The position numbers were made by a program, and so were the translations under genes. DNA of 64,000 nucleotides from Oribacterium sp934229835. Its GTDB lineage: Bacteria > Bacillota > Clostridia > Lachnospirales > Lachnospiraceae. Shown here one piece after another: positions 32,845 through 40,654 of the stretch. The stretch lies in NCBI GenBank assembly GCA_934229835.1, contig CAKQED010000001.1, positions 1 to 64,000 of the forward strand. Direction: 5' to 3'. The stretch's first letter is position 1, and every line of letters starts with the position of its first letter. The notes beneath the pieces are model-generated. The model was not told the origin of the DNA and searched no databases. It saw nothing but the letters and a program-made list of their open reading frames with translations.

Positions 32845-34053
32845 TCAGTGCCTCCCGTACTTATGGAATACCTCGCCGAGGCCGCAGATGACGGCTGCGA
32901 TGATGAGGATCCCGACGACGCCCCAGAGGGTCGAGGTCTTGACGGTGACACGGAAGGACTGGTCGAGCGAGGTGTCTTCATTCTGTGCGCTGACGGTCAT
33001 CGCGTAGTCACCGGACATGGCGTCCTTCGACGGGGTGACGTACATGACGACGTCCTTCTTCTCGCCGGCCGCGAGGGTGTCGATCGTGCTCTCGGAGAAC
33101 TCGACGGTCCAGCCGGTCGGTGCCGTGGTCGTGAGGTTCACGTTGTTGAGGTCGATGTTACCGCTGTTGGTGACGGTGATCGGAACCGACTGCTTCTTGT
33201 TGACATTCGCGTCGAAGCTGAGGGTGCCGTCTGTGGTCGTGAGGTCGATTTTATAGGTACCGGTGATGGTGACCTTCAGGGTCTGGCTCAGGCTCTGTGC
33301 CGAGCTCGTCGCGGTGATCGGGATCTCGTAATCGCCGGCAGCGACCTTATCCGGCGGCGTTACAGTGACGGTCACACTCTGAGAGCCGTGGGCATCGACG
33401 TCGACGCTGGACGCGGCATTGCTCGCACCACTCGGCTTGAAGCTGACGGTCCAGCCGGTCGGTGCATCGGCGGCGAGGCTGTAGGTCTGCGCACCCGATG
33501 AATTATTCTGGACGGTGGAGTTAAAGGTGAAGGTCGTGCCGCTCGCGCCCTGCTGCTCCGGGTAGGTGGTCGTCAGCTGGTTTGTGCCCGTGGTCTCGTC
33601 GGAGACATTGATCGTCAGCTGGAGATCACTGCTGGCCTCGCCCGCGCTCGCCGCATGCAGGAGCACGTTGTAGCTGCCCTTCTGCGCGTCGTCCGGGACG
33701 GTCACACTGTAGGTGACGAGGCCGTCGTTCGAATCCGCGTCCGCACCGGACTTGACGAATACGTTCGAAACCTCCTTGTTGTTGCCCTCGAAGTAGCCCT
33801 TCCAGCTGTCGTCGAGGCCGCTTGCGCTGAGGCTTGTGTTGAGGCCCGCACCGGTCTGGTTCGTGAAGTCGAGGCTGAAGTTCAGGGTGTCGCCCGGCTT
33901 CGCGGTGATGCCCGTGTAGTCTGTGGACATCTCGAGTCCGCCTGCGGCCAATGCCGGCGTCGCGAGGCAGGTGGCGCTGAGTAAGGTAAAAGCGCCCACG
34001 CAGGCTGATAAAGCGAGTGCATGAACGCCGGAGATAGGTTTCGAAGTAGTCAT
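32845..34053 (-). CDS. Secreted NEW3-domain (alpha-galactosidase-associated) membrane-anchored protein
   Basis: A 402-residue protein with a signal peptide (hydrophobic run ending TPALAAGG), three to four immunoglobulin-like beta-sandwich repeats of the NEW3 type (each with a PTGWTVSF- or PDDAQKGSY-like block) and a C-terminal membrane helix (LWGVVGILIIAAVICGLG) with a short basic tail. NEW3 proteins encoded with an ABC-2 exporter are a recurrent operon type; the beta-sandwiches face outside and may help export or assembly. RBS GGGGGAAAC. The signal peptide region encodes ALAA across a GGCCAATGC motif at 33946. Confidence 0.82.
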   Translation of the reverse strand: MTTSKPISGVHALALSACVGAFTLLSATCLATPALAAGGLEMSTDYTGITAKPGDTLNFSLDFTNQTGAGLNTSLSASGLDDSWKGYFEGNNKEVSNVFVKSGADADSNDGLVTYSVTVPDDAQKGSYNVLLHAASAGEASSDLQLTINVSDETTGTNQLTTTYPEQQGASGTTFTFNSTVQNNSSGAQTYSLAADAPTGWTVSFKPSGASNAASSVDVDAHGSQSVTVTVTPPDKVAAGDYEIPITATSSAQSLSQTLKVTITGTYKIDLTTTDGTLSFDANVNKKQSVPITVTNSGNIDLNNVNLTTTAPTGWTVEFSESTIDTLAAGEKKDVVMYVTPSKDAMSGDYAMTVSAQNEDTSLDQSFRVTVKTSTLWGVVGILIIAAVICGLGEVFHKYGRH

Positions 34054-34193
34054 GATGTTTCCCCCAGTAAATTCAGATTTGTTGGAGGATATTTCTTCTC
34101 CAACTAAAAGCTGGTTTTAGTCGGAAAATGTGTTTCAATTGTGTTCAGAATAAGTTGATTTTGTGAATTCAGAGGGGCGATGTCCAGTACCCC

Positions 34194-34251
34194 GGAGGGC
34201 CGGTGCCGGAGGGCAGTCAACAGAAGCACAGTACTCCGAGACCGGCCCTCC
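34194..34251 (-). terminator. Inverted repeat after the ABC importer ATPase gene
   Basis: Perfect 11-bp arms GGAGGGCCGGT (34194-34204) and ACCGGCCCTCC (34241-34251) with a 36-base loop, 27 bases past the ATPase stop. There is no good T-run, so termination is uncertain. A second small repeat, GTTGGAG/CTCCAAC, lies near 34081-34105 in the NEW3 leader. Confidence 0.5.
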
Positions 34252-34277
34252 TGGAATCTGACCGGGCGATTACAAAT

Positions 34278-34883
34278 TCACTTTTTCTGCAGATGTAGTG
34301 AACGAAGTGGTGGGAGGCCGGCGGTTTCGTGGGTGGCGAGGATGAGGGGGCGGCGGGCTTTGGTTTCGAAGATGTAGTGGATGACCTGCTGGCGGGTCTG
34401 GTCGTCGAGGCCGGTGAAGGGTTCGTCCATGAGGAGGAGGTCGGAGGCGGGGAGGATGGCGCGGATGAGGGCGACGCGGCGGCGCATGCCGCCGGAGAGT
34501 TCGCGGACCGGCTTCGTGAGGGCGTCTTCCGGGAGGAGCTTCGCGAGTTCTGCTGCCGCTCGTGCGCGGGAAATCATCGGCGAAACGGCGGAGACATTGG
34601 CGATCGCATCGAGTGACTCCAGGAGGCGGTCCTCCTGGAAGACCATGCCGATTCGGAGATGTGCGCCGGCGGTCGCGGCCTCGCCCATCGTGATGTCGAT
34701 CGTGCCGCTGTCGGGTTTCTCGAGCCCCGCAAGGATGCGTAGCAGGGTCGTCTTGCCGACGCCGGACGGACCGAGCAGCAGGAGGTCGCGGTTGTCGGCC
34801 TGGCTGTCGATGTGAAAGCTGAGGTCGTCGAGGACCCGCTGGCCGTCGTAGGATTTGGTGAGATGATTGCATGTAAGCAGCAT
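34278..34883 (-). CDS. ABC importer ATP-binding protein (nitrate/sulfonate/thiamine-precursor type)
   Basis: Compact 201-residue ATPase with Walker A GPSGVGKTT, Q-loop VFQEDRLLESL, signature LSGGMRRRVALIRAI and Walker B LLLMDEPFTGLD. The LSGGMRRR and VFQEDRLL forms are typical of the SsuB/TauB/NrtD group. RBS AAAGGAG. It is the last gene of the run that starts with the NRAMP or solute-binding genes and follows the permease gene by 93 bases. Its likely solute-binding partner is encoded far upstream at 42195-43349. Confidence 0.88.
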   Translation of the reverse strand: MLLTCNHLTKSYDGQRVLDDLSFHIDSQADNRDLLLLGPSGVGKTTLLRILAGLEKPDSGTIDITMGEAATAGAHLRIGMVFQEDRLLESLDAIANVSAVSPMISRARAAAELAKLLPEDALTKPVRELSGGMRRRVALIRAILPASDLLLMDEPFTGLDDQTRQQVIHYIFETKARRPLILATHETAGLPPLRSLHLQKK

Positions 34884-34976
34884 GGTTTCTCCTTTGATTG
34901 TTGCCGCCCCTCCGAATTCTCTGGCTGAACAATTTACTGTTATAAGATTGATTTCAAACAGGACATCAGATTCATG

Positions 34977-35711
34977 TCATTTCTGGTGAAACAGTGCGCG
35001 GAATCCGGCGAGGAAGAGGTGCTCGAAGAGGTACGAGATCAGGATGATGGCGATCGTCCAGCTGAGGAGTTCGCCGGTTTCGAGGTAGATCTTCGCGTTG
35101 TAGAGGCCGTTGCCCATCGAGCCGAGGGGCTGGCCGATCACTTCGGCGGCGACGCCGCTCTTCCAGGCCATGCCGAGCGCGGTCTGGAAGGCGCTGTAGA
35201 GGTACGGGAAGAGCGCCGGGAGGTAGATGAAGCGGAGGCGGCGCGTGGTCGGCATGTGAAAGACCGTCGCCATCTCGAGGAGCTTCGGGTCCGTCGCCTT
35301 CAGGCCGTTCAGGGTGTTTAAGTACAGGAGCGGGAGGACGACGAGCGCACTGATGTAGAGGGAGAGCATGCGGTTGCCCGCCCAGATCAGCAGGATGATG
35401 ACGAAGCTCGCCACCGGCACGGCCTTCAGTGCGAGGATGAAGGGCGCGAGGAGTTCCTCGAGAAAGGGATGGCGGTAGCTTCCCCACGCGAGGAGGATGC
35501 CGAGCGCGGAGCCGATCAGGAAGCCCGCGATGATGCGGACGAAGCTGAAGGCGAGGGACTGCCAGAACATCGTGGTATGGATCATTGCCCACAGCGAACA
35601 AAGGGTCTCGACCGGTCCGACCATCAGAATCGAGTTATGAATAAGAATCGCCAACGCCTGCCAGAGCAGAAGCCAGAAGACGATGATCAGAAGTTTTCGA
35701 AGATTTTTCAT
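34977..35711 (-). CDS. ABC importer permease (SsuC/TauC type)
   Basis: Start chosen at 35711 (MKNLRKLLIIVFW), which puts the first hydrophobic helix at the N-terminus; only a weak GGGAA site precedes it. The 244-residue protein has six membrane segments and the EAA-type loop (NGLKATDPKLLEMATVFHMPTTRRL) that contacts the ATPase, with AWKSGVAAEVIG as a family block. It follows the duplicated end of pxpA. Together with the ATPase downstream and the lipoprotein upstream it forms one importer. Position in the oxoproline operon hints at a related organic substrate (inference). Confidence 0.87.
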   Translation of the reverse strand: MKNLRKLLIIVFWLLLWQALAILIHNSILMVGPVETLCSLWAMIHTTMFWQSLAFSFVRIIAGFLIGSALGILLAWGSYRHPFLEELLAPFILALKAVPVASFVIILLIWAGNRMLSLYISALVVLPLLYLNTLNGLKATDPKLLEMATVFHMPTTRRLRFIYLPALFPYLYSAFQTALGMAWKSGVAAEVIGQPLGSMGNGLYNAKIYLETGELLSWTIAIILISYLFEHLFLAGFRALFHQK

Positions 35712-35811
35712 AGTATTCCCGGCGCCGGTGAAGGCGCGTACATTTTCAGTAGACGTCAAGAAGCCGGCCAGGGCATACACGCCCCGCCGACTCCTCTATT
35801 CTAGCATATAT

Positions 35812-35908
35812 TTACAGCATCTGCGCAAACGGGCAGATCATGATACCGACGGCGTTTGGGACGCGATCGCACTTATAGCATCTGTGCGAGCGGGCAGATC
35901 TCGATGCC
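35812..35908 (-). repeat. Duplicated 3' end of pxpA
   Basis: The last codons of pxpA (EICPLAQML-stop, 35873-35908) recur 61 bp downstream at 35812-35847 as a segment that would read MICPFAQML-stop. About 28 of 36 bases match. The same 61-bp offset is seen for the ThDP gene end. Confidence 0.85.
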
Positions 35909-36640
35909 TTCCTTCGTGAGGGTCTCACGGATCTTCGCGACGAAGGCGAGGGCCTTCGCGCCGTCACCGTGTACGCAGATGGAGTCGGCCTTCAGCGGGA
36001 TGTCCTTTCCGGTGATAGCGGTGACCTTCTGCGCCTTGATCATGCGGACGACGCGGGCGATGGCTTCGTCTTCGTCGGTGATCATCGCGCCTTCCTTCGA
36101 GCGGTTCACGAGGGTACCATCCTCCTCGTACGCGCGGTCGGCGAAGACCTCCGAAGCGGCACGGAGGCCGCAGTCCTCGGCGGCACGGATCATCTCACTG
36201 CCGGAGAGGGCCATGAGGATCAGCTTCGGATTGTACTCTGCGATGGCTTCGCAGATGCCGCGTGCGAGTTTGTAGTCCTTCGCAGCCATGTTGTAGAACG
36301 CGCCATGCGGCTTCACATGCTGCATCTCCAGACCGGCGGCCTTACAGAAGGCATCCAGTGCGCCGATCTGGTACAGCGTATAGGCCTTCGCTTCCGCCGG
36401 GCTGATCGTCATGTTGCGGCGACCGAAGCCCATGAGGTCTGGATAGCCCGGATGTGCGCCGACATGGATGCCGGCCTCCCGTGCCATCTCGATGGTCTTT
36501 TTCATCACGACCGGATCAGATGCATGAAATCCACATGCCACGTTGGCAGAGGTGATCAGCGGGATGATCTGATCATCCGAGCCCAGGGTATAGCGGCCGA
36601 AGCTCTCGCCGAGGTCGCTGTTTAAATCTACACGATACAT
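35873..36640 (-). CDS. pxpA: 5-oxoprolinase subunit A (LamB/YcsF family)
   Basis: PxpA works with PxpB and PxpC to convert 5-oxo-L-proline to glutamate using ATP, in the cytoplasm. The 255-residue protein has the family signatures DLNSDLGESFGRY, ANVACGFHASDP, GVHPGYPDL-like (GAHPGYPDLMGFGRR) and VKPHGAFYN. Length is normal and no insert is present. RBS AGGAGGAAG. It is the last of the pxpB-pxpC-accB-accC-pxpA run, and its end is partly duplicated just downstream. Confidence 0.95.
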   Translation of the reverse strand: MYRVDLNSDLGESFGRYTLGSDDQIIPLITSANVACGFHASDPVVMKKTIEMAREAGIHVGAHPGYPDLMGFGRRNMTISPAEAKAYTLYQIGALDAFCKAAGLEMQHVKPHGAFYNMAAKDYKLARGICEAIAEYNPKLILMALSGSEMIRAAEDCGLRAASEVFADRAYEEDGTLVNRSKEGAMITDEDEAIARVVRMIKAQKVTAITGKDIPLKADSICVHGDGAKALAFVAKIRETLTKEGIEICPLAQML

Positions 36641-36760
36641 CGTTTCTTCCTCCTGTTATCCATCATTCGCGCGAGGTGGTACCCCTCGCGTCATGCTGAC
36701 CGAGGCTGCATGCTGCCCCGGTCCTGCCCTGTACAGATGTCCTGCACCTCGAAGTCTGCA

Positions 36761-38107
36761 TCACGTAAGATGCATGATGTCCTCGATGAAGCCGGTATCC
36801 GCCTTGCCTTCGGCGAAAACCGGATGCTTGATGATCTGGTACTGGAAGTCGAGGTTCGTCTCGACACCGACCACGAGCATCTCGTTGAGGGCGGAGCGCA
36901 TCTTCATGAGGGCGGCTTCTCTCGTCGGGGCATGGACGATGACCTTCGCGATCATCGAATCATACTCGGACGGGATCCGGTACCCGGTATAGAGTCCGGT
37001 ATCGACGCGGACGCCGTTGCCGGCCGGGAGATGCAGGTGCTTTACCACACCCGGGCTCGGCATGAAGTTCTTCGCCGGGATTTCCGCGTTGATTCTGCAC
37101 TCGATGGCATGTCCACGCGGCTTCACATCCTCCTCCGTGAAGCTCAGCGGTTCGCCCGCCGCGACACGGATCTGTTCGATGATGAGATCGGTGCCGGTCA
37201 CCATCTCCGTCACGCCATGCTCCACCTGGATTCGCGTGTTCATCTCCATGAAGTAGAAGTGCCCCTGCGGGTCCACGATGAACTCGATGGTGCCTGCATT
37301 GGTATACTGTACAGTCTTCGCTGCGAGGATCGCACAGCGGTTCATCTCGGCACGGGTTTCGTCGTTGATGGCCGGGGATGGCGACTCCTCGATCAGCTTC
37401 TGGTGATTTCGCTGGACGGAGCAGTCACGATCGCCGAGGGCGACGACATGACCGAAGGAATCCGCCATGATCTGGATCTCGACGTGGCGAGGCTTCTCGA
37501 TATAGCGCTCGATGTACATGGTGTCATCACCGAAGGCGTTTGCAGACTCGCGCTGTGCGAGGCCGAACTCAAACTCGAATTCATCCTCGGATGTCGCGAC
37601 ACGCATACCCTTTCCGCCGCCACCGGAGGAGGCCTTGATGATCACCGGGTACCCGATCTCGCGGGCGAGCTTCTTTCCGGTCTCTGCATCGTACACCGGC
37701 TCGCGTGTGCCCGGAACGACCGGCACGCCGGCATCCATCATCGTCTTCCGGGCATGGGACTTGTTGCCCATGCGGTCGATGACGTCGGCGTCCGGACCGA
37801 TAAAGGCGATGCCGTTTTCCTTACAGCGGCGTACGAACTCACTGTTCTCCGACAGGAAGCCATAGCCCGGATGGATCGCATCGGCGCCGGTGTTGATGGC
37901 TGCCGTGATGAGCTGGTCCATATTCAGGTAGTTGTTCTTCGCCGGACCTTCTCCGATACAGATCCGCTGGTCCGCGAGCTGCGTGTGCAGGCTGTTCTGG
38001 TCCTCCTTCGAGTAGACCGCGACACTCTGGATGCCCATGTTCCGGCAGGCCCGGATGATGCGGACCGCGATCTCGCCTCGATTGGCAATTAGTATTTTTT
38101 CAAACAT
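36761..38107 (-). CDS. accC: Biotin carboxylase (AccC-type)
   Basis: Biotin carboxylases use ATP and bicarbonate to carboxylate biotin on a carrier protein. The 448-residue protein is full length: N-terminal FEKILIANRGEIAVRIIRACR, ATP-grasp loop SSGGGGKGMR, and the catalytic block MEMNTRIQVEHGVTEM. RBS AGGAGG seven bases before ATG. The carrier gene lies immediately upstream. No acetyl-CoA carboxyltransferase genes are nearby; instead it sits between oxoprolinase subunit genes, a linkage common in Clostridia. It may serve the PxpB/PxpC complex, whose domains resemble biotin-dependent carboxyltransferases (inference), or fatty-acid synthesis. Confidence 0.93.
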   Translation of the reverse strand: MFEKILIANRGEIAVRIIRACRNMGIQSVAVYSKEDQNSLHTQLADQRICIGEGPAKNNYLNMDQLITAAINTGADAIHPGYGFLSENSEFVRRCKENGIAFIGPDADVIDRMGNKSHARKTMMDAGVPVVPGTREPVYDAETGKKLAREIGYPVIIKASSGGGGKGMRVATSEDEFEFEFGLAQRESANAFGDDTMYIERYIEKPRHVEIQIMADSFGHVVALGDRDCSVQRNHQKLIEESPSPAINDETRAEMNRCAILAAKTVQYTNAGTIEFIVDPQGHFYFMEMNTRIQVEHGVTEMVTGTDLIIEQIRVAAGEPLSFTEEDVKPRGHAIECRINAEIPAKNFMPSPGVVKHLHLPAGNGVRVDTGLYTGYRIPSEYDSMIAKVIVHAPTREAALMKMRSALNEMLVVGVETNLDFQYQIIKHPVFAEGKADTGFIEDIMHLT

Positions 38108-38125
38108 CGGCCGCGCCTCCTGTTC

Positions 38126-38572
38126 TTATAGTTTCTTTACGCGGAACAGAGGCTGACCATACTCGACCTTCTGCTCATTGCTGACGAGCACGGCCTCGAT
38201 CTCGCAGTCATAATCCGCCTCGATTTCATTCATAAGCTTCATCGCCTCGAGGATACATACCGTCTGTCCGGCCTTCACATGATCGCCGACCTTGACATAG
38301 GCCGGTACATCCGGTGCCGCCGCGGAGTAGAAGGTGCCGACGATCGGTGCGAGGATCAGCTCGAACTCATCGGCGGCCTCTGCCTTCTCTTCTGCAGCGG
38401 TCGGCTGTGCCGGTGCCGCGGCCATCGGTGCCGCCGGAACGCCTGCGGCGATTACCGGCGGATGGGTCAGCTTACTCATCGTGATCTTCGTCTCCCCATC
38501 CTTGATGGAAAACTCCGTCAGAGAGGAATTCTCAATGATCTTTACCAGTCCTTCAATCTTCTCTAAATCCAT
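38126..38572 (-). CDS. accB: Biotin carboxyl carrier protein (AccB-type)
   Basis: A 148-residue protein with an N-terminal helical segment (MDLEKIEGLVKIIENSS), an Ala/Pro-rich linker and a C-terminal biotinyl domain containing EAMKLMNE, where the lysine is biotinylated. The fold is preceded by APIVGTFYSAAAPD, the usual BCCP start. RBS AAGGAGAT. It lies 18 bases upstream of accC and is surely co-expressed with it. The linker is within normal range for AccB, so the Ala-rich part is not counted among the unusual inserts. Confidence 0.93.
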   Translation of the reverse strand: MDLEKIEGLVKIIENSSLTEFSIKDGETKITMSKLTHPPVIAAGVPAAPMAAAPAQPTAAEEKAEAADEFELILAPIVGTFYSAAAPDVPAYVKVGDHVKAGQTVCILEAMKLMNEIEADYDCEIEAVLVSNEQKVEYGQPLFRVKKL

Positions 38573-38700
38573 ATGTGTATCTCCTTATCATCAATCTATA
38601 TCCACTTCTGTCCGTCGCGGCATGCACACCGACCGGCTTTACGCGCAGGCCCTGGCGTGCCCCGCGGCACAGAAGTTCATATCGTTTCCTCAGGTCTCCA
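38573..38700 (-). other. Gap between pxpC and accB
   Basis: 128 bases. A 13-codon frame (MNFCAAGHARACA) with GAGGAAACG upstream starts near 38680, which could be a small leader peptide, but its size makes this speculative. The rest is the accB ribosome-binding region. Confidence 0.25.
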
Positions 38701-39714
38701 TCAGGCTTCATCCGGGAACAGCCGGCGGATGCGCTTCGCTACCTGCCGCACCGCCAGTACTTCCTTACATGGCTTATGGATCTGTGCGTGCATCGCGATG
38801 TAGCTGTTTTCCTCTTCCTGATACAGTCGCTGTGCTTCCTCGACGGACACCGCCTCGAAGCGGATCTTCTGATCGGTCTTCCGCTGTACCAGCTTCGGAA
38901 TGTCGACACTGATGACCGTCGCGATCTTCGCATAGCCACCGGTGGTCTGTCGATCTGCCAGCAGGATGATCGGCTTGCCGTGCGACGGCACCTGGATGGA
39001 GCCGAGCGCGATACCCTCGGAAATGATATCCGAGGTGGTCTTCGGCGCGATGAACGGGCCCTCGAGTCGACAGCCCATACGGTCGAAATCACTGGTGACG
39101 GTATACTCCTCGTTCAGGAAATTGTGAATGCCCTGCTTACTGAACATGTCATCCTGCGGGCCCATGACCACGCGGAGCGTCACGCTCTCTTCGTCATACT
39201 CATGAAGATCGAGCTTTCTCGAAAGGAAGAACGGGAGGTAATTCCGCTTGATACGGAAGCTGATATAGTCGCCCTCCATCAGCTTTCTTCCCTTGAAGCC
39301 ACCGATCTTACTCTTTAAGCTCGTGCAGCGGCTGCCCATCACGACCGGAATCTTGAGATAGCCGGAAAAGGCGATGTAGCCACGGCTCCCGGTGCGCGCA
39401 CTTCCGAACTTCAGGATATCGCCCTTTTTCATATACAGCGCGGTATACATCGGTGCCGGCTCCCCGTTCACCTCCGGATGGAAATCACCGCCGGTGATGG
39501 CGATGATGCAGGCAGAGGTAAACTCCAGCGTCGGTCCGATCAGGGTGAACTCCAGCACCGCCTCGTTCTCCGGGTTATCCAGCAGGAGGTTTGCGATCTT
39601 AAAGGAGCGAACGTCCATGACGCCGGAAACGCCGAAGCCCTGGCTCTGGTATCCGGTGCGCCCCATATCCTGCACGGTCGTGAGCAGTCCCGCTTTTAAT
39701 ATACGAATTCCCAT
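38701..39714 (-). CDS. pxpC: 5-oxoprolinase subunit C (KipA/CT_A_B family)
   Basis: Start at 39714 (MGIRILKAGLLTTVQDMGR), immediately after the pxpB stop and matching the conserved N-terminus of the family. The 337-residue protein has GYQSQGFGVSGVMD, ITGGDFHPEVNG, FKGRKLMEGD, VVMGPQDDMF and ILLADRQTTGGYAKIA, all typical KipA/allophanate-hydrolase-subunit-2 blocks. With PxpB it forms the part that phosphorylates and opens the lactam of 5-oxoproline. The close link with biotin carboxylase genes is noted under accC. Confidence 0.94.
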   Translation of the reverse strand: MGIRILKAGLLTTVQDMGRTGYQSQGFGVSGVMDVRSFKIANLLLDNPENEAVLEFTLIGPTLEFTSACIIAITGGDFHPEVNGEPAPMYTALYMKKGDILKFGSARTGSRGYIAFSGYLKIPVVMGSRCTSLKSKIGGFKGRKLMEGDYISFRIKRNYLPFFLSRKLDLHEYDEESVTLRVVMGPQDDMFSKQGIHNFLNEEYTVTSDFDRMGCRLEGPFIAPKTTSDIISEGIALGSIQVPSHGKPIILLADRQTTGGYAKIATVISVDIPKLVQRKTDQKIRFEAVSVEEAQRLYQEEENSYIAMHAQIHKPCKEVLAVRQVAKRIRRLFPDEA

Positions 39715-39715
39715 A

Positions 39716-40444
39716 CTACACCTCACCTTCGCGAATCGTGCACTCGTATTCACCGCGTGCCACCTGCTCCTTGATTCGCAAGTACTCATCTTCATCCACC
39801 GGCACGAAGCGGATATAGTCGCCCGCCTCGACCAGGATCGGCGTCTCGCGCTCCGGATCGTAGGTCTTCACCGGTGTCATGCCCATCAGCTGCCAGCCTC
39901 CCGGCGAGTCCATCGGATAGATACCGGTCTGGGAGCCGCCAATGCCTACACTGCCGGCGTCGATTTTAATTCTCGGCGTCGCGAGTCTCGGTGTGTGCAG
40001 ACGCTCATCGAGACCACCGAGGTAGCAGAAGCCCGGCAGGAAGCCGAGCATGTAGATCAGGTAATCCTTCGAGCTGTGGAGGGCGATGACCTCCTCCTCG
40101 CTCATGCCGGCATGCTCCGCGATGAACGCGAGGTCCGGTCCGTACTTGCCACCGTAGCAGACCGGAATCTCGTATACCTTCTTTTTCTCGCTGCCTGCGC
40201 TGGTTTCCACCTTCAGGAGCCTCTTCATCCGCCGTGTGATCTCTGCATAGGAGGTGACACGCGGATCATAGTTGATGAGCAGAGAGCAGAAGGCCGGGAT
40301 GACATCCAGCACACCTTCAATGTGCTGCTCCTTCATCAGCTCTACCATCGATTTGATCTTTCGATTGATCTCCGGGTTGATCTCGTGGCCGAACTCGATC
40401 AGCAGCGAGCTGTCCCCGGCGGTTAAGATACGAATATCTTCCAT
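39716..40444 (-). CDS. pxpB: 5-oxoprolinase subunit B (KipI/CT_C_D family)
   Basis: Start at 40444 (MEDIRILTAGDSSLLIEFG), eight bases after AAAGGAG. The 242-residue protein carries DVIPAFCSLLINYDP, ALHSSKDYLIYMLGFLPGFCYLGGLD, TPRLATPRIKIDAGSVGIGGSQTGIYP and SPGGWQLMG, the diagnostic KipI series. In Bacillus the same protein also inhibits the sporulation kinase KinA, but the operon here argues for the enzymatic role. pxpC follows with a one-base gap. Confidence 0.94.
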   Translation of the reverse strand: MEDIRILTAGDSSLLIEFGHEINPEINRKIKSMVELMKEQHIEGVLDVIPAFCSLLINYDPRVTSYAEITRRMKRLLKVETSAGSEKKKVYEIPVCYGGKYGPDLAFIAEHAGMSEEEVIALHSSKDYLIYMLGFLPGFCYLGGLDERLHTPRLATPRIKIDAGSVGIGGSQTGIYPMDSPGGWQLMGMTPVKTYDPERETPILVEAGDYIRFVPVDEDEYLRIKEQVARGEYECTIREGEV

Positions 40445-40571
40445 ACTGTAAATCTCCTTTCTCCAGGTAAAACGCGCCGCGTACACCTGAAGACGATATG
40501 TCATGCATAGGGGGTCTGCCACATCCATGTGTCAAAATGTATTGTGTAGACCTGCCTTTATATGTGCAGAA

Positions 40572-40650
40572 AATTGGTACAGTGAAACGCTGTACCAATT
40601 CCCTGTGCCACTGCATCGGTTCCGGTTCAGAACACCATCGCCGATGCAGG
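40572..40650 (-). promoter_or_regulatory. Two hairpins between the NRAMP gene and pxpB
   Basis: AATTGGTACAG/CTGTACCAATT (40572-40582 with 40590-40600) and CTGCATCGG/CCGATGCAG (about 40612-40645). They lie directly after the NRAMP stop. Neither has a clear T-tract on the minus strand beyond TTTTC, so partial termination or mRNA stabilisation are both possible. Confidence 0.5.
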
Positions 40651-40654
40651 TCTT

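Noticed and set aside
37287..37296. GCATTGGT in accC and GCCAATGC in pxpB (39944) as further motif sites
   Set aside because: They encode conserved family residues (TNAGTIEF and VGIGGS), so protein constraint can explain them; not counted.
36710..38092. A 460-codon plus-strand open frame opposite accC
   Set aside because: The minus strand encodes an unmistakable biotin carboxylase.
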